A stretch of 64,000 bases of DNA, taken from the NCBI GenBank assembly GCA_050260055.1, contig JBLNBO010000020.1, forward strand, positions 21,177 to 85,176, read 5' to 3'. Below the pieces are notes generated by a model. It searched no databases, was not told where the DNA came from, and saw only the letters and a program-made list of their open reading frames with translations. Both the position numbers and the translations under genes were made by a program. This stretch comes from JBLMYQ01 sp050260055 (GTDB lineage: Bacteria > Bacillota > Clostridia > Acetivibrionales > UBA4821). Positions 50,479 through 58,459 of the stretch are shown in pieces (the stretch's first letter is position 1; each line of letters opens with the position of its first letter).

Positions 50479-51354
50479 TTAACACTTAAATTGGCTTTCA
50501 CTCTTATGTGCATCTAAAACAGTTTGATATATAAGTATCATAGCTCTATCAACTAGTTCCTGCTTCTTGTCTTTTTTCTCTTTTACAGCATAACAAATAT
50601 TCTTGATATTTTGCAAAAATAACTCTTTCCTTTGAGAATGCCACTTATCAAATTCTTCAATGCAATTTTTTGTTATATTGAATTCTCTTCTATTTTCATC
50701 ACTTTCCTTCTTAATTGTTTCTATATAAGTCATTATTTTATAGTACAATACATCGTTTGACGCTTCTTTTTCATATTCAATACTTCTTTTTATAAATAAA
50801 ACAATTTTTGACCATCCTTCAAGTTCAATCTCTAATAGTTTTCTCATTTGCTGGTTTTTTATAGACGGAAGCTGATAGTTAATAATTTCTTCAATCTCTT
50901 TTGATTCCAAGTAATCATCTATGCTCTGTTTGATAATATTCTCAAGTCCAAGTATCTTAATATTCTTAAGTAATAAACTTATGAAATCTTTAGGTATTGG
51001 AACGCCTAATAAGACAAGATTCTCAATAATGCTTATTACTTCAGTTAAAATCAGAAATCCGATAATAAACTGAGAAAACATAAAGGTTTCAAAAAAGTAT
51101 AATATTCCCATCTCCAGAAGCCTTGCAGTTATTATTGAAATACAATACATTATTATCTTATTAACAGCTTTTCTTAAGCCATTACTACTGAATCGTTTGA
51201 ATCTACATGCCTGTGCTGCACCTGTAAAAGTATCAATAAGAATCAATGCAATAAGCACAATGAAAGAAACCTTAATAGGAGAAAAAAGAGTGATGAAAAG
51301 GCCGGTCAGAGCCTTTATCTGCCAGAAATCGCCTAAATTCTTTAAAAAACTCAT
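50479..51354 (-). CDS. holin-like membrane protein with long C-terminal extension
   Basis: A 291-residue protein. The N-terminal about 130 residues resemble the phage/toxin-secretion holin family (Cph1/BlyA type): membrane segments around 13-42, 60-80 and 90-120 and the core LIDTFTGAAQACRFKRFSSNGLRKA. Residues about 130-291 form a charged, helical extension (many Lys/Glu, IKKESDENRREFNITKNC) that holins lack. No endolysin, phage or toxin gene is adjacent; neighbours are VTT and tRNA-Pro. It may be a host-domesticated membrane protein. The ATG follows TTGGAGGATAT. Confidence 0.75.
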   Translation of the reverse strand: MSFLKNLGDFWQIKALTGLFITLFSPIKVSFIVLIALILIDTFTGAAQACRFKRFSSNGLRKAVNKIIMYCISIITARLLEMGILYFFETFMFSQFIIGFLILTEVISIIENLVLLGVPIPKDFISLLLKNIKILGLENIIKQSIDDYLESKEIEEIINYQLPSIKNQQMRKLLEIELEGWSKIVLFIKRSIEYEKEASNDVLYYKIMTYIETIKKESDENRREFNITKNCIEEFDKWHSQRKELFLQNIKNICYAVKEKKDKKQELVDRAMILIYQTVLDAHKSESQFKC

Positions 51355-51417
51355 ATATCCTCCAAAAACATGTCATGTTTACTCCATATTATGTTTAGAG
51401 GAAGAAATAATTGCATT

Positions 51418-51449
51418 AAAAAAGTCCTAGGATAAAATCCTAAGACTTT
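51418..51449 (-). terminator. intrinsic terminator after tRNA-Pro
   Basis: AAAGTC-C-TAGGAT pairs with ATCCTA-A-GACTTT around AAA; on the reverse strand the stem is followed by T6. It ends about 8 bases after the tRNA 3' end. Confidence 0.9.
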
Positions 51450-51456
51450 GCACTTC

Positions 51457-51532
51457 TGGTCGGGGTGACAGGGTTCGAACCTGCGACCCCATGGTCCCAA
51501 ACCACGTACGCTACCAACTGCGCTACACCCCG
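51457..51532 (-). tRNA. tRNA-Pro, anticodon TGG
   Basis: A 76-base cloverleaf including an encoded CCA. Acceptor stem CGGGGTG/CACCCCG is perfect, D-stem GCGC, anticodon stem CGTGG/CCATG with loop TTTGGGA (anticodon TGG), T-arm GCAGGTTCGAACCCTGT. The anticodon reads CCN Pro codons, mainly CCA and CCG. It stands alone with its own promoter (51551-51579) and terminator. Confidence 0.97.
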
Positions 51533-51550
51533 ATTTCAAGTCGCTTATAT

Positions 51551-51579
51551 ATATTAACAGCAAACAAAGTAAATTTCAA
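51551..51579 (-). promoter_or_regulatory. promoter of tRNA-Pro
   Basis: Reverse strand TTGAAA (51579-51574), 17-base spacer, TAATAT (51556-51551). It drives the tRNA divergently from hisS. Confidence 0.72.
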
Positions 51580-51623
51580 GTCCTTTATTTATGATTTGTA
51601 GCTTTTTTGTTAAGTCAAAATAC

Positions 51624-51652
51624 TTGAATGTAGAAAAAATTGGTGTTATACT
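51624..51652 (+). promoter_or_regulatory. SigA promoter of the his leader and hisS
   Basis: TTGAAT, 17-base spacer, TATACT (51647-51652). A start near 51659 would put the leader ribosome site about 10 bases into the transcript. Confidence 0.85.
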
Positions 51653-51683
51653 ACAATCAAGTTTTAGAAAAGGAGTCTTTCAA

Positions 51684-51743
51684 ATGATATACATATTTTT
51701 CTCTTTACATCACCATCATCATTTGAAGAACACTTGTAACTGA
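51684..51743 (+). CDS. histidine-rich attenuation leader peptide of hisS
   Basis: A 19-codon frame preceded by AAGGAG (51670-51675) with 8-base spacing. It encodes MIYIFFSLHHHHHLKNTCN and has five consecutive His codons at 51708-51722, far above chance, followed by six codons and TGA. It precedes hisS by 169 bases, with a terminator between. The His run positioned before a switchable hairpin is the classical sign of ribosome-mediated attenuation. I infer that translation speed over the His codons sets read-through; the peptide itself need have no function. Confidence 0.9.
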   Translation: MIYIFFSLHHHHHLKNTCN

Positions 51744-51817
51744 GTTAGAAAACTTCAGGTACAAGTGCCTTAGGTGTTTGTACCTGCGAATGATGACAAT
51801 AGCCGTGCAGGTGCAAA
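51731..51817 (+). promoter_or_regulatory. his attenuator: alternative stems A:B, B:C and C:D
   Basis: A (51731-51742, CACTTGTAACTG, the leader's last codons and stop) pairs with B (51756-51767, CAGGTACAAGTG), 12 positions with one mismatch. B pairs with C (CAGGTACAA with TTGTACCTG at 51778-51786, 9 bp). C (51777-51787) pairs with D (51807-51817, GCAGGTGCAAA), 11 pairs with one G-U. D is inside the terminator. With a ribosome stalled at His, A:B forms, C then pairs D and the terminator is blocked. With the ribosome at the stop codon A is covered, B:C forms and the terminator folds. Confidence 0.88.
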
Positions 51818-51837
51818 CCTATACGGCTTTTATATTT
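51801..51837 (+). terminator. his attenuator terminator
   Basis: AGCCGT-GC-AGGT-GCAA-ACCT-AT-ACGGCT (51801-51828) then TTTATATTT. Segment D (51807-51817) overlaps the inner stem, so C:D and this hairpin exclude each other. Confidence 0.88.
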
Positions 51838-51912
51838 CCCGCAGTATTAAAAACTAACTGGCCTTATTGCTTTCAACTGGCAACTGGTCACTAATAATTA
51901 GGAGGTACGATA

Positions 51913-53244
51913 ATGAGCAAAGAAAAAAATAATTATGTAGTCCCGCGCACATTGCCCGGATTCTTAGAACTTCTTCCAGCCGAACAGGTGTTATTCAACA
52001 AAATGCAGGATACTATTCGCAGTACATATGAGATGTTTGGTTTTATCCCTCTAGATACACCAGTAATCGAATTATCAGAAATTCTATTAGCAAAAGCTGG
52101 CGGAGAAACAGAAAAACAGATTTATAAATTTGATAAGGGTGAGAACTCGCTTGCTCTTCGCTTTGATTTAACAGTTCCTTTAGCAAAATATGTTTCTATG
52201 TATTATAATTCTTTAAGTTTCCCATTCAGAAGATATCAAATCGGCAAGGTTTTTCGCGGTGAAAAGCCTCAAAAAGGCCGTTTTAGGGAATTCTACCAGT
52301 GTGATATCGACATAATAGGTGATGGTGAACTAAGCATTATGAATGATGCCGAAATCCCAAGCATTATATACCAGACTTTTAGAGGTCTCGGTTTTGACAG
52401 CTTTACTATTAGAATTAATAACCGCAAAATACTTAACGGCTTCTTTACTGCCCTCGGTTTAAGTGAAAAAAGTGCAGACGTTTTAAGAATAATAGACAAA
52501 GTTGACAAAATTGGCGAGCCAAATGTACGTATTGAACTAGAAAAGATTGGAGTTGCCGGAAGCTCAATAGACTCAATACTGCAATTTATTAACATCAAGG
52601 GTACTAATAGCAATATTATTTCTGCCCTTGAAAATTTAAACATAGATAATCCTGTTTATCTGCAAGGCCTGCAAGAACTTAAGGAAGTGGTCAAATATAT
52701 TGGATTCTTTCAGGTCCCTGAAAATAATTTTACCATTGACCTTACAATCGCACGCGGTTTGGATTATTATACCGGAACAGTATATGAAACAATCCTCAAT
52801 GATTATCCTCAAATAGGAAGTGTTTGTTCTGGAGGCAGATATGACAACCTGGCAGAATACTATACCGATAAGAAACTACCAGGAGTAGGTATTTCAATCG
52901 GGCTAAGCAGATTGTTCTATAAATTATTGGAAGCTGAATTGATAAAACCTTCCAACTCATCAACAGCAAAGGTATTAATCATTTCAATGGTTGAAGATAT
53001 GAGCTTTTCTCTTAATCTTGCAAGTGAGCTGAGAAGTAATGGTATTAATACTGAGATATACTACAACGATAAAGGTATGAAAGGGAAACTAAATTATGCA
53101 AATAAACTTGGCATTCCTTTCGTAGCAATAATAGGAGAAGATGAAATAAAATCTGGCGAAATATCTCTTAAGAATATGTATACTGGCGAACAGCGAAGTG
53201 TTAGGTCAAATGAAATTATCAAAATAATAAAAGATTTCAAATAA
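51913..53244 (+). CDS. hisS: histidyl-tRNA synthetase
   Basis: Charges tRNA-His with histidine. The 443-residue class II synthetase has motif 2 FRGEKPQKGRFREFYQCD (about 117), the HisRS-specific ARGLDYYTGTVYE (about 281-293), GGRYDNLAEYY and a C-terminal anticodon-binding domain (about 345-443). The N-terminal block reads PRTLPGFLELLP instead of the usual RGTxDxLP, which suggests a second HisRS subtype; HisZ is less likely because the HisRS-specific motifs are intact. The ATG follows TTAGGAGGTACGATA. Controlled by the attenuator upstream and followed by a 17-bp-stem terminator. Confidence 0.95.
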   Translation: MSKEKNNYVVPRTLPGFLELLPAEQVLFNKMQDTIRSTYEMFGFIPLDTPVIELSEILLAKAGGETEKQIYKFDKGENSLALRFDLTVPLAKYVSMYYNSLSFPFRRYQIGKVFRGEKPQKGRFREFYQCDIDIIGDGELSIMNDAEIPSIIYQTFRGLGFDSFTIRINNRKILNGFFTALGLSEKSADVLRIIDKVDKIGEPNVRIELEKIGVAGSSIDSILQFINIKGTNSNIISALENLNIDNPVYLQGLQELKEVVKYIGFFQVPENNFTIDLTIARGLDYYTGTVYETILNDYPQIGSVCSGGRYDNLAEYYTDKKLPGVGISIGLSRLFYKLLEAELIKPSNSSTAKVLIISMVEDMSFSLNLASELRSNGINTEIYYNDKGMKGKLNYANKLGIPFVAIIGEDEIKSGEISLKNMYTGEQRSVRSNEIIKIIKDFK

Positions 53245-53247
53245 AAT

Positions 53248-53283
53248 AAAAAGGCGAATTCATAAATATGAATTCGCCTTTTT
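53248..53283 (+). terminator. intrinsic terminator of hisS
   Basis: Perfect 17-bp stem (53248-53264 with 53267-53283) containing GGCGAATTCAT/ATGAATTCGCC, ending in TTTTTT. Confidence 0.93.
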
Positions 53284-53316
53284 TATTTAAAAATTTATTA
53301 CAACTTCCTATTTACC

Positions 53317-53345
53317 TTGTTCATCAATGCATTTTGAAATATAAT
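53317..53345 (+). promoter_or_regulatory. promoter of the TtcA-like gene placing +1 at the start codon
   Basis: TTGTTC, 17-base spacer, TATAAT (53340-53345). Exactly six bases (GTTCAC) separate the -10 from the ATG at 53352, so the expected +1 is the A of ATG and the message would be leaderless. No ribosome site is visible. Confidence 0.72.
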
Positions 53346-53351
53346 GTTCAC

Positions 53352-54068
53352 ATGAAAAGAATTCTATCCTGCATGAGACGTGCGATTTCTGATTACAATA
53401 TGATTGAAGATGGTGACAAAATTGCAGTTGGTCTTTCTGGAGGCAAAGACAGCATAACGCTTTTGCTTGCATTAAACAAGCTTAAAAGCTTCTTCCCTCA
53501 GAAATTCGAAATTGTTGCAGTTTGCCTTTCTCTTGGATTTGATGATTATAATACCGAATCCCTTGAGAAGTTATGCAGTGACAATGGCATTGAATTTGTA
53601 AGAGAAGATACCAATATTGGAACCATCGTATTTGATATCAGAAAAGAGCCGAATCCATGTTCGTTATGTGCTAATATGAGAAGAGGTGCTCTCAATAATA
53701 TCGCAGTAAAATTAGGCTGTAACAAGGTTGCTCTTGGGCATCATTATGATGATGTCATAGATACTTTTTTCCTAAGTTTGCTTTATGAAGGCAGAATCAA
53801 TACCTTTTCACCCGTTACATATCTTAGCAGAAAGAAACTAAACGTTATAAGACCATTGATATTCATTAAAGAAGCTGAGATTAAAAGCTTTATTAAGAAA
53901 AATAATATAACAGTTGTTAAGAATCCATGTCCTATAGATTGTAAGACAAGCAGGCAACTTGTAAAAGACCTTATAAATAATCTATGCACACAAGACCCTT
54001 TAATAAAAACAAGAGTATTTGGCGCAATAAAAAGAAAGTTCCCCGAATGGGATTCGCCATCCAATTAA
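53352..54068 (+). CDS. TtcA-like tRNA 2-thiolation ATPase (PP-loop)
   Basis: N-type ATP pyrophosphatase related to TtcA, which thiolates cytidine 32 in tRNA using an iron-sulphur cluster. The 238-residue protein has the PP-loop VGLSGGKDS (about 23-31), the CxxC motif PCSLCANMRRG (about 107-117) and a third Cys region NPCPIDC (about 195-201). TtuA/NcsA-type enzymes share the fold, but the CSLCANMRRG pattern favours TtcA. I chose the ATG at 53352 because the longer frame begins inside the hisS terminator. Predicted leaderless message. It is 19 bases ahead of the NAGPA-type gene and probably co-transcribed. Confidence 0.88.
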   Translation: MKRILSCMRRAISDYNMIEDGDKIAVGLSGGKDSITLLLALNKLKSFFPQKFEIVAVCLSLGFDDYNTESLEKLCSDNGIEFVREDTNIGTIVFDIRKEPNPCSLCANMRRGALNNIAVKLGCNKVALGHHYDDVIDTFFLSLLYEGRINTFSPVTYLSRKKLNVIRPLIFIKEAEIKSFIKKNNITVVKNPCPIDCKTSRQLVKDLINNLCTQDPLIKTRVFGAIKRKFPEWDSPSN

Positions 54069-54087
54069 CGAAAGGAAGAAACCAAGC

Positions 54088-56946
54088 ATGAAACAAAGTA
54101 GAAGAATAATATCATTAACATTAACAATTCTATTTGTATTTACATCATTCATTCAGCCAATAACCAGCTTTTCTTTTGCCCAGGGTGATTTGATATACGA
54201 AGAAAAAACTTCTGAAAAAATCTCATCCGGAGTTACACGCGAAAACATAAAAAGATTTTTAACATCTGGCTGGTTAAATATTAATGTAATAACAGTTGAT
54301 CTCTCTAATCCTTATGTAAAGCTGGATTTGCTTACTTCTCCTGATGGAGTTGGGACATTGGAAAATATTAAAGTAATGGCTGAATCTTCAAAAGCAATAG
54401 CAGCAGTAAATGCTGACTTTTTTGATAAGATTACTCTGCCTAGTAAAACCAATATCGGCTATCCTATAGCTTTTGAAATGAAGGCAGGAGAATATGTAAG
54501 TTCTGCTTATTACAATAAGAATGTATTTGCAACTTTTTCAATGGATAATTTAAAGAATATTCTATACTCTTATGTTGCAAACAGCATTACACTCATATCT
54601 CCAAACGGAACTGAGATAAAAGCATCAGATATAAATAAATATTCAACGAGCTACAAGATTCCAGTTATATATAATAAATACTGGGGCAAATACTCAATTG
54701 GAACAAACAGCGGTTTAGCGGATATAGTAGAAATGGTTGTTAATGATAATGTTGTAACTGAAATACGTTCAGGAATGCCGCCTATTGAAATTCCTGAAAA
54801 TGGTTATGTAATAACTGCAAGACTTGAAGGAGCTCAAGCACTTACTAATAACTTTGTAGTAGGGGACCAGATTCAATTAGAAGTAGCAACTACTCCTGAT
54901 TTAAGTGCACAAGAGTTTGCTGTAAGCGGAGACACTCTCCTTTTAAGAAATGGCCAAGTTTCGTCTTTTTCTCATAATGTCTCCGGGCTTCATCCTCGAA
55001 CAGCAATTGGAACTTCTGCAGACAACAGATATCTTTATATTGCTGCTGTCGATGGAAGGCAAACCCTTAGTCGCGGAGTTTCCCTGGATGAAATGGCAGC
55101 AATCATGAAAGAAATCGGATGCTATAATGCAATAAATTTCGACGGCGGTGGTTCAACTCAAATGGTAGAAAGATTGCCAGGCACCAATAATATTGGTGTT
55201 GTAAACTCTCCTTCTGAAAATCCCCTTCGCAAGGTGGTAAGTGGGTTGGGAATAATCTCAACAGCACCTCAAGGATCCTTAGCAGGATTATTAATAGATA
55301 CCGTAGACACAAATATTTTTGTTAATACTACAAGAGAATTTAAAGTAAAAGGTTTTGATGAGCACTATAACCCTGTGGAAATTAACCAAAGTGATGTAAC
55401 TTGGAAAATAAGCGGAGTCAAAGGCTATTTTAATGGAAACGTTTTAACAGCCCAAGAAGCCGGAGAAGCAGTTGTAACTGCATCTATTGATGGCATTTCT
55501 CAGAGTTTTCCTATAAGTATTCTTAGTTCGCCTGTTGAAATAGATATATATCCAAGAGACACAACGACCTCGGTAGGTAAAACAATAAAGTTTAAGATAA
55601 CCGGAAAGAATAAAAATGGTTATTCTGCCGTTATTGACCCGACATCACTTAATTGGAAAGAATCAGACTCAATAGGAACCTTCTTAAAAAATGAATTCAC
55701 AGTTACCAGCCAAGGAGGTACAATAATTTCCTGTACTTTAGGAGGTGCAACAGCATTCGCACGTGTCACTGCAGCAGGAAACTCCGAATATGTAGTTCAG
55801 CCCTGTGAAGAACCTGTAATAACCTATAAAAGCTATCCTGTTGATATTCCAGGTGATGCATCTCTTTCATACGAACAGGTTCACAGCGGTTCGTCTTCAT
55901 ATAAATTAACCTATGATTTTTCTACAGCCACTGGTTCTAGAGCCTCATATATCGTTTTCCCAGAAAACTCAATCAATATTGGAAGCACCTCTACAGATTT
56001 GGGTGTATGGGTATATAATGATTCCCCTAAAACCGATTGGCTAAAAGCACAAATTGTTGATGCAGAAGGCTCTACCCACCTTTTGGACCTTTCAAAGGAT
56101 TTAGGCTGGACAGGTTGGAAATTTGTAAAAATTCCAGTTGATAATGACGAAATTGCTTTTCCTGCCCAACTAAGCAGAATATATGTTGTACAGATTGACC
56201 CGGAAGTAAAATCTGCAGGAGCAATATATATTGATGATTTAACGCTGTTTACTAGAAAAGCTGGTGAAGATTCATCCAATCCGATTCCTGATAATATTGT
56301 GGTACCTGATTCAGCAAACAAGGCTGTTTCAGTCCAAAGCAGCTCAAATTCATTTAAATTTATCGTTACCGGGAATATTCAAGAAGAAAAAAGTATTCTT
56401 GATAAATTATACTTGAATAAATTAAAAGAGAAGATAAATTATACAGAGTTACTGGCCGTAGCAGGCACAATTGACCCTACTTTTAAAAAGACAGCTAAGA
56501 AGCCTATTATCTCAACGCAAGACGGGCTTTCTATTTCGACACATAAAAACAGCACCTTTATTGTTCTTAATGATTCAAAAAGCAGCATTAGGCTAACAAA
56601 TCCTGCTCAATGGAATTGGCTTGAAAGCAAGCTTCAAAGCATTAATAGTAATAATATTTTTATAATGCTTCCAATAGCAGTAAGTAAGGATACTTTTTCA
56701 GACCCTTATGAAGCAGAATTATTTTACAAGATTCTTTCAAAATATAAAAAGGCATCAAATAAAAACATTTGGGTAATCTCTGGAGGAAAGGTTTATAATG
56801 TGGATATTGAAAAAGGAATACGAAGCCTTTCCTGCTCAGGAATGAATAAGAGTTCGGATATTACCACAGAATTGGATAACACTAAATATCTTGTCGTATC
56901 AGTGATAGGAAATGAAGTAACATATCAGATTAAAAATGTATTTTAA
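54088..56946 (+). CDS. secreted phosphodiester glycosidase (NAGPA domain) with Big-like and carbohydrate-binding regions
   Basis: Exported 952-residue protein. Signal peptide 1-31. A NAGPA (phosphodiester glycosidase) domain about 100-395 contains AAVNADFFD, LHPRTAIGTSADNRYLYIAAVDGR and NAINFDGGGSTQMV; family members cleave or hydrolyse sugar phosphodiesters, and many bacterial ones act on exopolysaccharides or capsule. Two bacterial Ig-like units (about 405-480 and 483-570), a beta-sandwich resembling a carbohydrate-binding module (about 575-735), and a C-terminal domain (about 760-952) with a degenerate metallophosphoesterase look follow. No SLH or LPXTG is visible. Next to exopolysaccharide genes. 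Confidence 0.85.
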   Translation: MKQSRRIISLTLTILFVFTSFIQPITSFSFAQGDLIYEEKTSEKISSGVTRENIKRFLTSGWLNINVITVDLSNPYVKLDLLTSPDGVGTLENIKVMAESSKAIAAVNADFFDKITLPSKTNIGYPIAFEMKAGEYVSSAYYNKNVFATFSMDNLKNILYSYVANSITLISPNGTEIKASDINKYSTSYKIPVIYNKYWGKYSIGTNSGLADIVEMVVNDNVVTEIRSGMPPIEIPENGYVITARLEGAQALTNNFVVGDQIQLEVATTPDLSAQEFAVSGDTLLLRNGQVSSFSHNVSGLHPRTAIGTSADNRYLYIAAVDGRQTLSRGVSLDEMAAIMKEIGCYNAINFDGGGSTQMVERLPGTNNIGVVNSPSENPLRKVVSGLGIISTAPQGSLAGLLIDTVDTNIFVNTTREFKVKGFDEHYNPVEINQSDVTWKISGVKGYFNGNVLTAQEAGEAVVTASIDGISQSFPISILSSPVEIDIYPRDTTTSVGKTIKFKITGKNKNGYSAVIDPTSLNWKESDSIGTFLKNEFTVTSQGGTIISCTLGGATAFARVTAAGNSEYVVQPCEEPVITYKSYPVDIPGDASLSYEQVHSGSSSYKLTYDFSTATGSRASYIVFPENSINIGSTSTDLGVWVYNDSPKTDWLKAQIVDAEGSTHLLDLSKDLGWTGWKFVKIPVDNDEIAFPAQLSRIYVVQIDPEVKSAGAIYIDDLTLFTRKAGEDSSNPIPDNIVVPDSANKAVSVQSSSNSFKFIVTGNIQEEKSILDKLYLNKLKEKINYTELLAVAGTIDPTFKKTAKKPIISTQDGLSISTHKNSTFIVLNDSKSSIRLTNPAQWNWLESKLQSINSNNIFIMLPIAVSKDTFSDPYEAELFYKILSKYKKASNKNIWVISGGKVYNVDIEKGIRSLSCSGMNKSSDITTELDNTKYLVVSVIGNEVTYQIKNVF

Positions 56947-56955
56947 TAAAAAAAT

Positions 56956-56979
56956 AAAACGGCGGAAATCCGCCGTTTT
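56956..56979. terminator. bidirectional terminator between NAGPA gene and phosphohexomutase
   Basis: AAAACGGCGG (56956-56965) pairs with CCGCCGTTTT (56970-56979), flanked by A-rich and T8 runs, so both converging transcripts can end here. Confidence 0.95.
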
Positions 56980-56995
56980 ATTTTTTTTATATAAT

Positions 56996-58402
56996 TTATA
57001 TTCTTAAGTCCTGTCTCATTTGAGCATGAATCTGGTCAATCTGATCCATGCTGTTTCCTTCAGCATAAATCCTGAAGAGGGTCTCAGTTCCTGAAGCTCT
57101 TATAAGCACCCAGCTTCCATCTTCCATTATAAATTTCTGTCCATCAATACTTACCACTTCTTTAATTTTTTGTCCCGCTATAGTTTCCGGTTTGTATTCC
57201 TTTAAGTAGTTCAGCACCTTTTCCTTTGCATTTGTTGAGCATCGAATATCCAGCCTTTTGCTATAAAGATATCCAACTTCACTCTTTAAATCTTCCATGA
57301 TTTCAGTTGGAGTTTTTCCTAAGCGGGCAACCATCTCTGTAATGAGCAGACATGCTAGAATACCGTCTTTTTCCGGAACATGTCCTTTAATAGACAATCC
57401 GCCTGATTCTTCTCCGCCCAGGAATGCACCCTTATTCATCAAAGCATCAGCAATATATTTAAATCCTACAGGAGTTTCAACTACCTCCATCCCAAACTTG
57501 TCTGCAAGCCTATCAACCATATATGTTGTTGCAACTGTACGGGCAACTGTCCCATTCCAGCCTCTGGTCTTCATTAAATAATACTGCAATAAGTATATAA
57601 CCTGATTTGGGCTGATATAGTTTCCTTTGCTGTCTATTACTCCGAATCTGTCTGCATCACCGTCTGTCGCAAGTCCCAAATCTGCTTTTTCATCTTTCAT
57701 GGCAGCAATAAGGTCTTTCATATTTGCCATGGTAGGTTCTGGCATTGAACCTCCAAACAATGGGTCTCTATAATTATTTATGGCTTTCACCTTACATCCA
57801 AGACTTTGCAGAATTTCACATGTGTAACCTATTCCAGCTCCAAACATAGGATTGCAAATTATTGTTAGATTAGACTTTTTTATTACTTCTCCATCAATCA
57901 GTTTATGGATTGCTTTTAGGTAATCCTCTTTGGGCTCGCACAATCTAACCCATTCTTCGCTCCCTACTTCCTTGACTTCTCCAGTCTCCATTACCTTCTT
58001 AACATGTTCTAAAATCTTATCAGTAATTCCCTTGTGTGCAGGACCGCCGTACTCAGGAATGAATTTAATCCCGTTATGTGCAGGCGGGTTATGGCTGGCA
58101 GTTATCATAATAGCTCCACCAGCATTATAATTCACAACTGCAAAAGCAATAACCGGAGTTGGTGTAGCTTGATCAGTCCAATGGACTTTAATTCTGTTAG
58201 CAGTTAATATATTACTGCATGTCTTGGCAAACTCAGGAGAAAGGAATCTATTATCATATCCTACTACAATCCCCTTATCCCCAAGATTATTTTCATTAAC
58301 GTAATTTGCGATAGCTTGAGCAACGATTTTTACATTAGAAAATGTAAAATCATCTGCCATAATTCCTCTCCAACCATCAGTTCCAAAAGAAATCTTATTC
58401 AT
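56996..58402 (-). CDS. alpha-D-phosphohexomutase (phosphoglucomutase/phosphomannomutase)
   Basis: Interconverts hexose 1- and 6-phosphates, supplying glucose-1-phosphate for GalU. The 468-residue protein has the phosphoserine loop TASHNPPAHNGIKF (about 100-113), the metal loop ATDGDADRFGV (about 244-254), the sugar-binding GEESGG (about 332-337) and the phosphate loop RASGTETLFRIY (about 438). Both glucose and mannose isomers fit the GEESGG sequence. It precedes galU in the cell's opposite reading order: galU at 58460 is upstream on the same strand. Substrate not resolvable. Confidence 0.94.
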   Translation of the reverse strand: MNKISFGTDGWRGIMADDFTFSNVKIVAQAIANYVNENNLGDKGIVVGYDNRFLSPEFAKTCSNILTANRIKVHWTDQATPTPVIAFAVVNYNAGGAIMITASHNPPAHNGIKFIPEYGGPAHKGITDKILEHVKKVMETGEVKEVGSEEWVRLCEPKEDYLKAIHKLIDGEVIKKSNLTIICNPMFGAGIGYTCEILQSLGCKVKAINNYRDPLFGGSMPEPTMANMKDLIAAMKDEKADLGLATDGDADRFGVIDSKGNYISPNQVIYLLQYYLMKTRGWNGTVARTVATTYMVDRLADKFGMEVVETPVGFKYIADALMNKGAFLGGEESGGLSIKGHVPEKDGILACLLITEMVARLGKTPTEIMEDLKSEVGYLYSKRLDIRCSTNAKEKVLNYLKEYKPETIAGQKIKEVVSIDGQKFIMEDGSWVLIRASGTETLFRIYAEGNSMDQIDQIHAQMRQDLRI

Positions 58403-58459
58403 TTTAAGCCTCCTATTATTTAGTGTAGATTTTAAGTGTAAAATTAAGAATCTCTAGCC

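Noticed and set aside
50479..51354. Prophage remnant marked by a holin
   Set aside because: No other phage gene, integrase or att-like repeat is visible around it or at the tRNA-Pro gene.
51351..51563. 70-codon frame overlapping tRNA-Pro
   Set aside because: It runs through the tRNA gene and its terminator; the cloverleaf is perfect.
51653..51912. T-box riboswitch upstream of hisS
   Set aside because: No GGTACCGCG-type antiterminator bulge and no specifier loop; the leader ORF with a His run and its stems explain the region better.
53268..53351. Longer start for the TtcA-like gene
   Set aside because: The first codons lie within the hisS terminator hairpin and the predicted promoter falls inside the extension.
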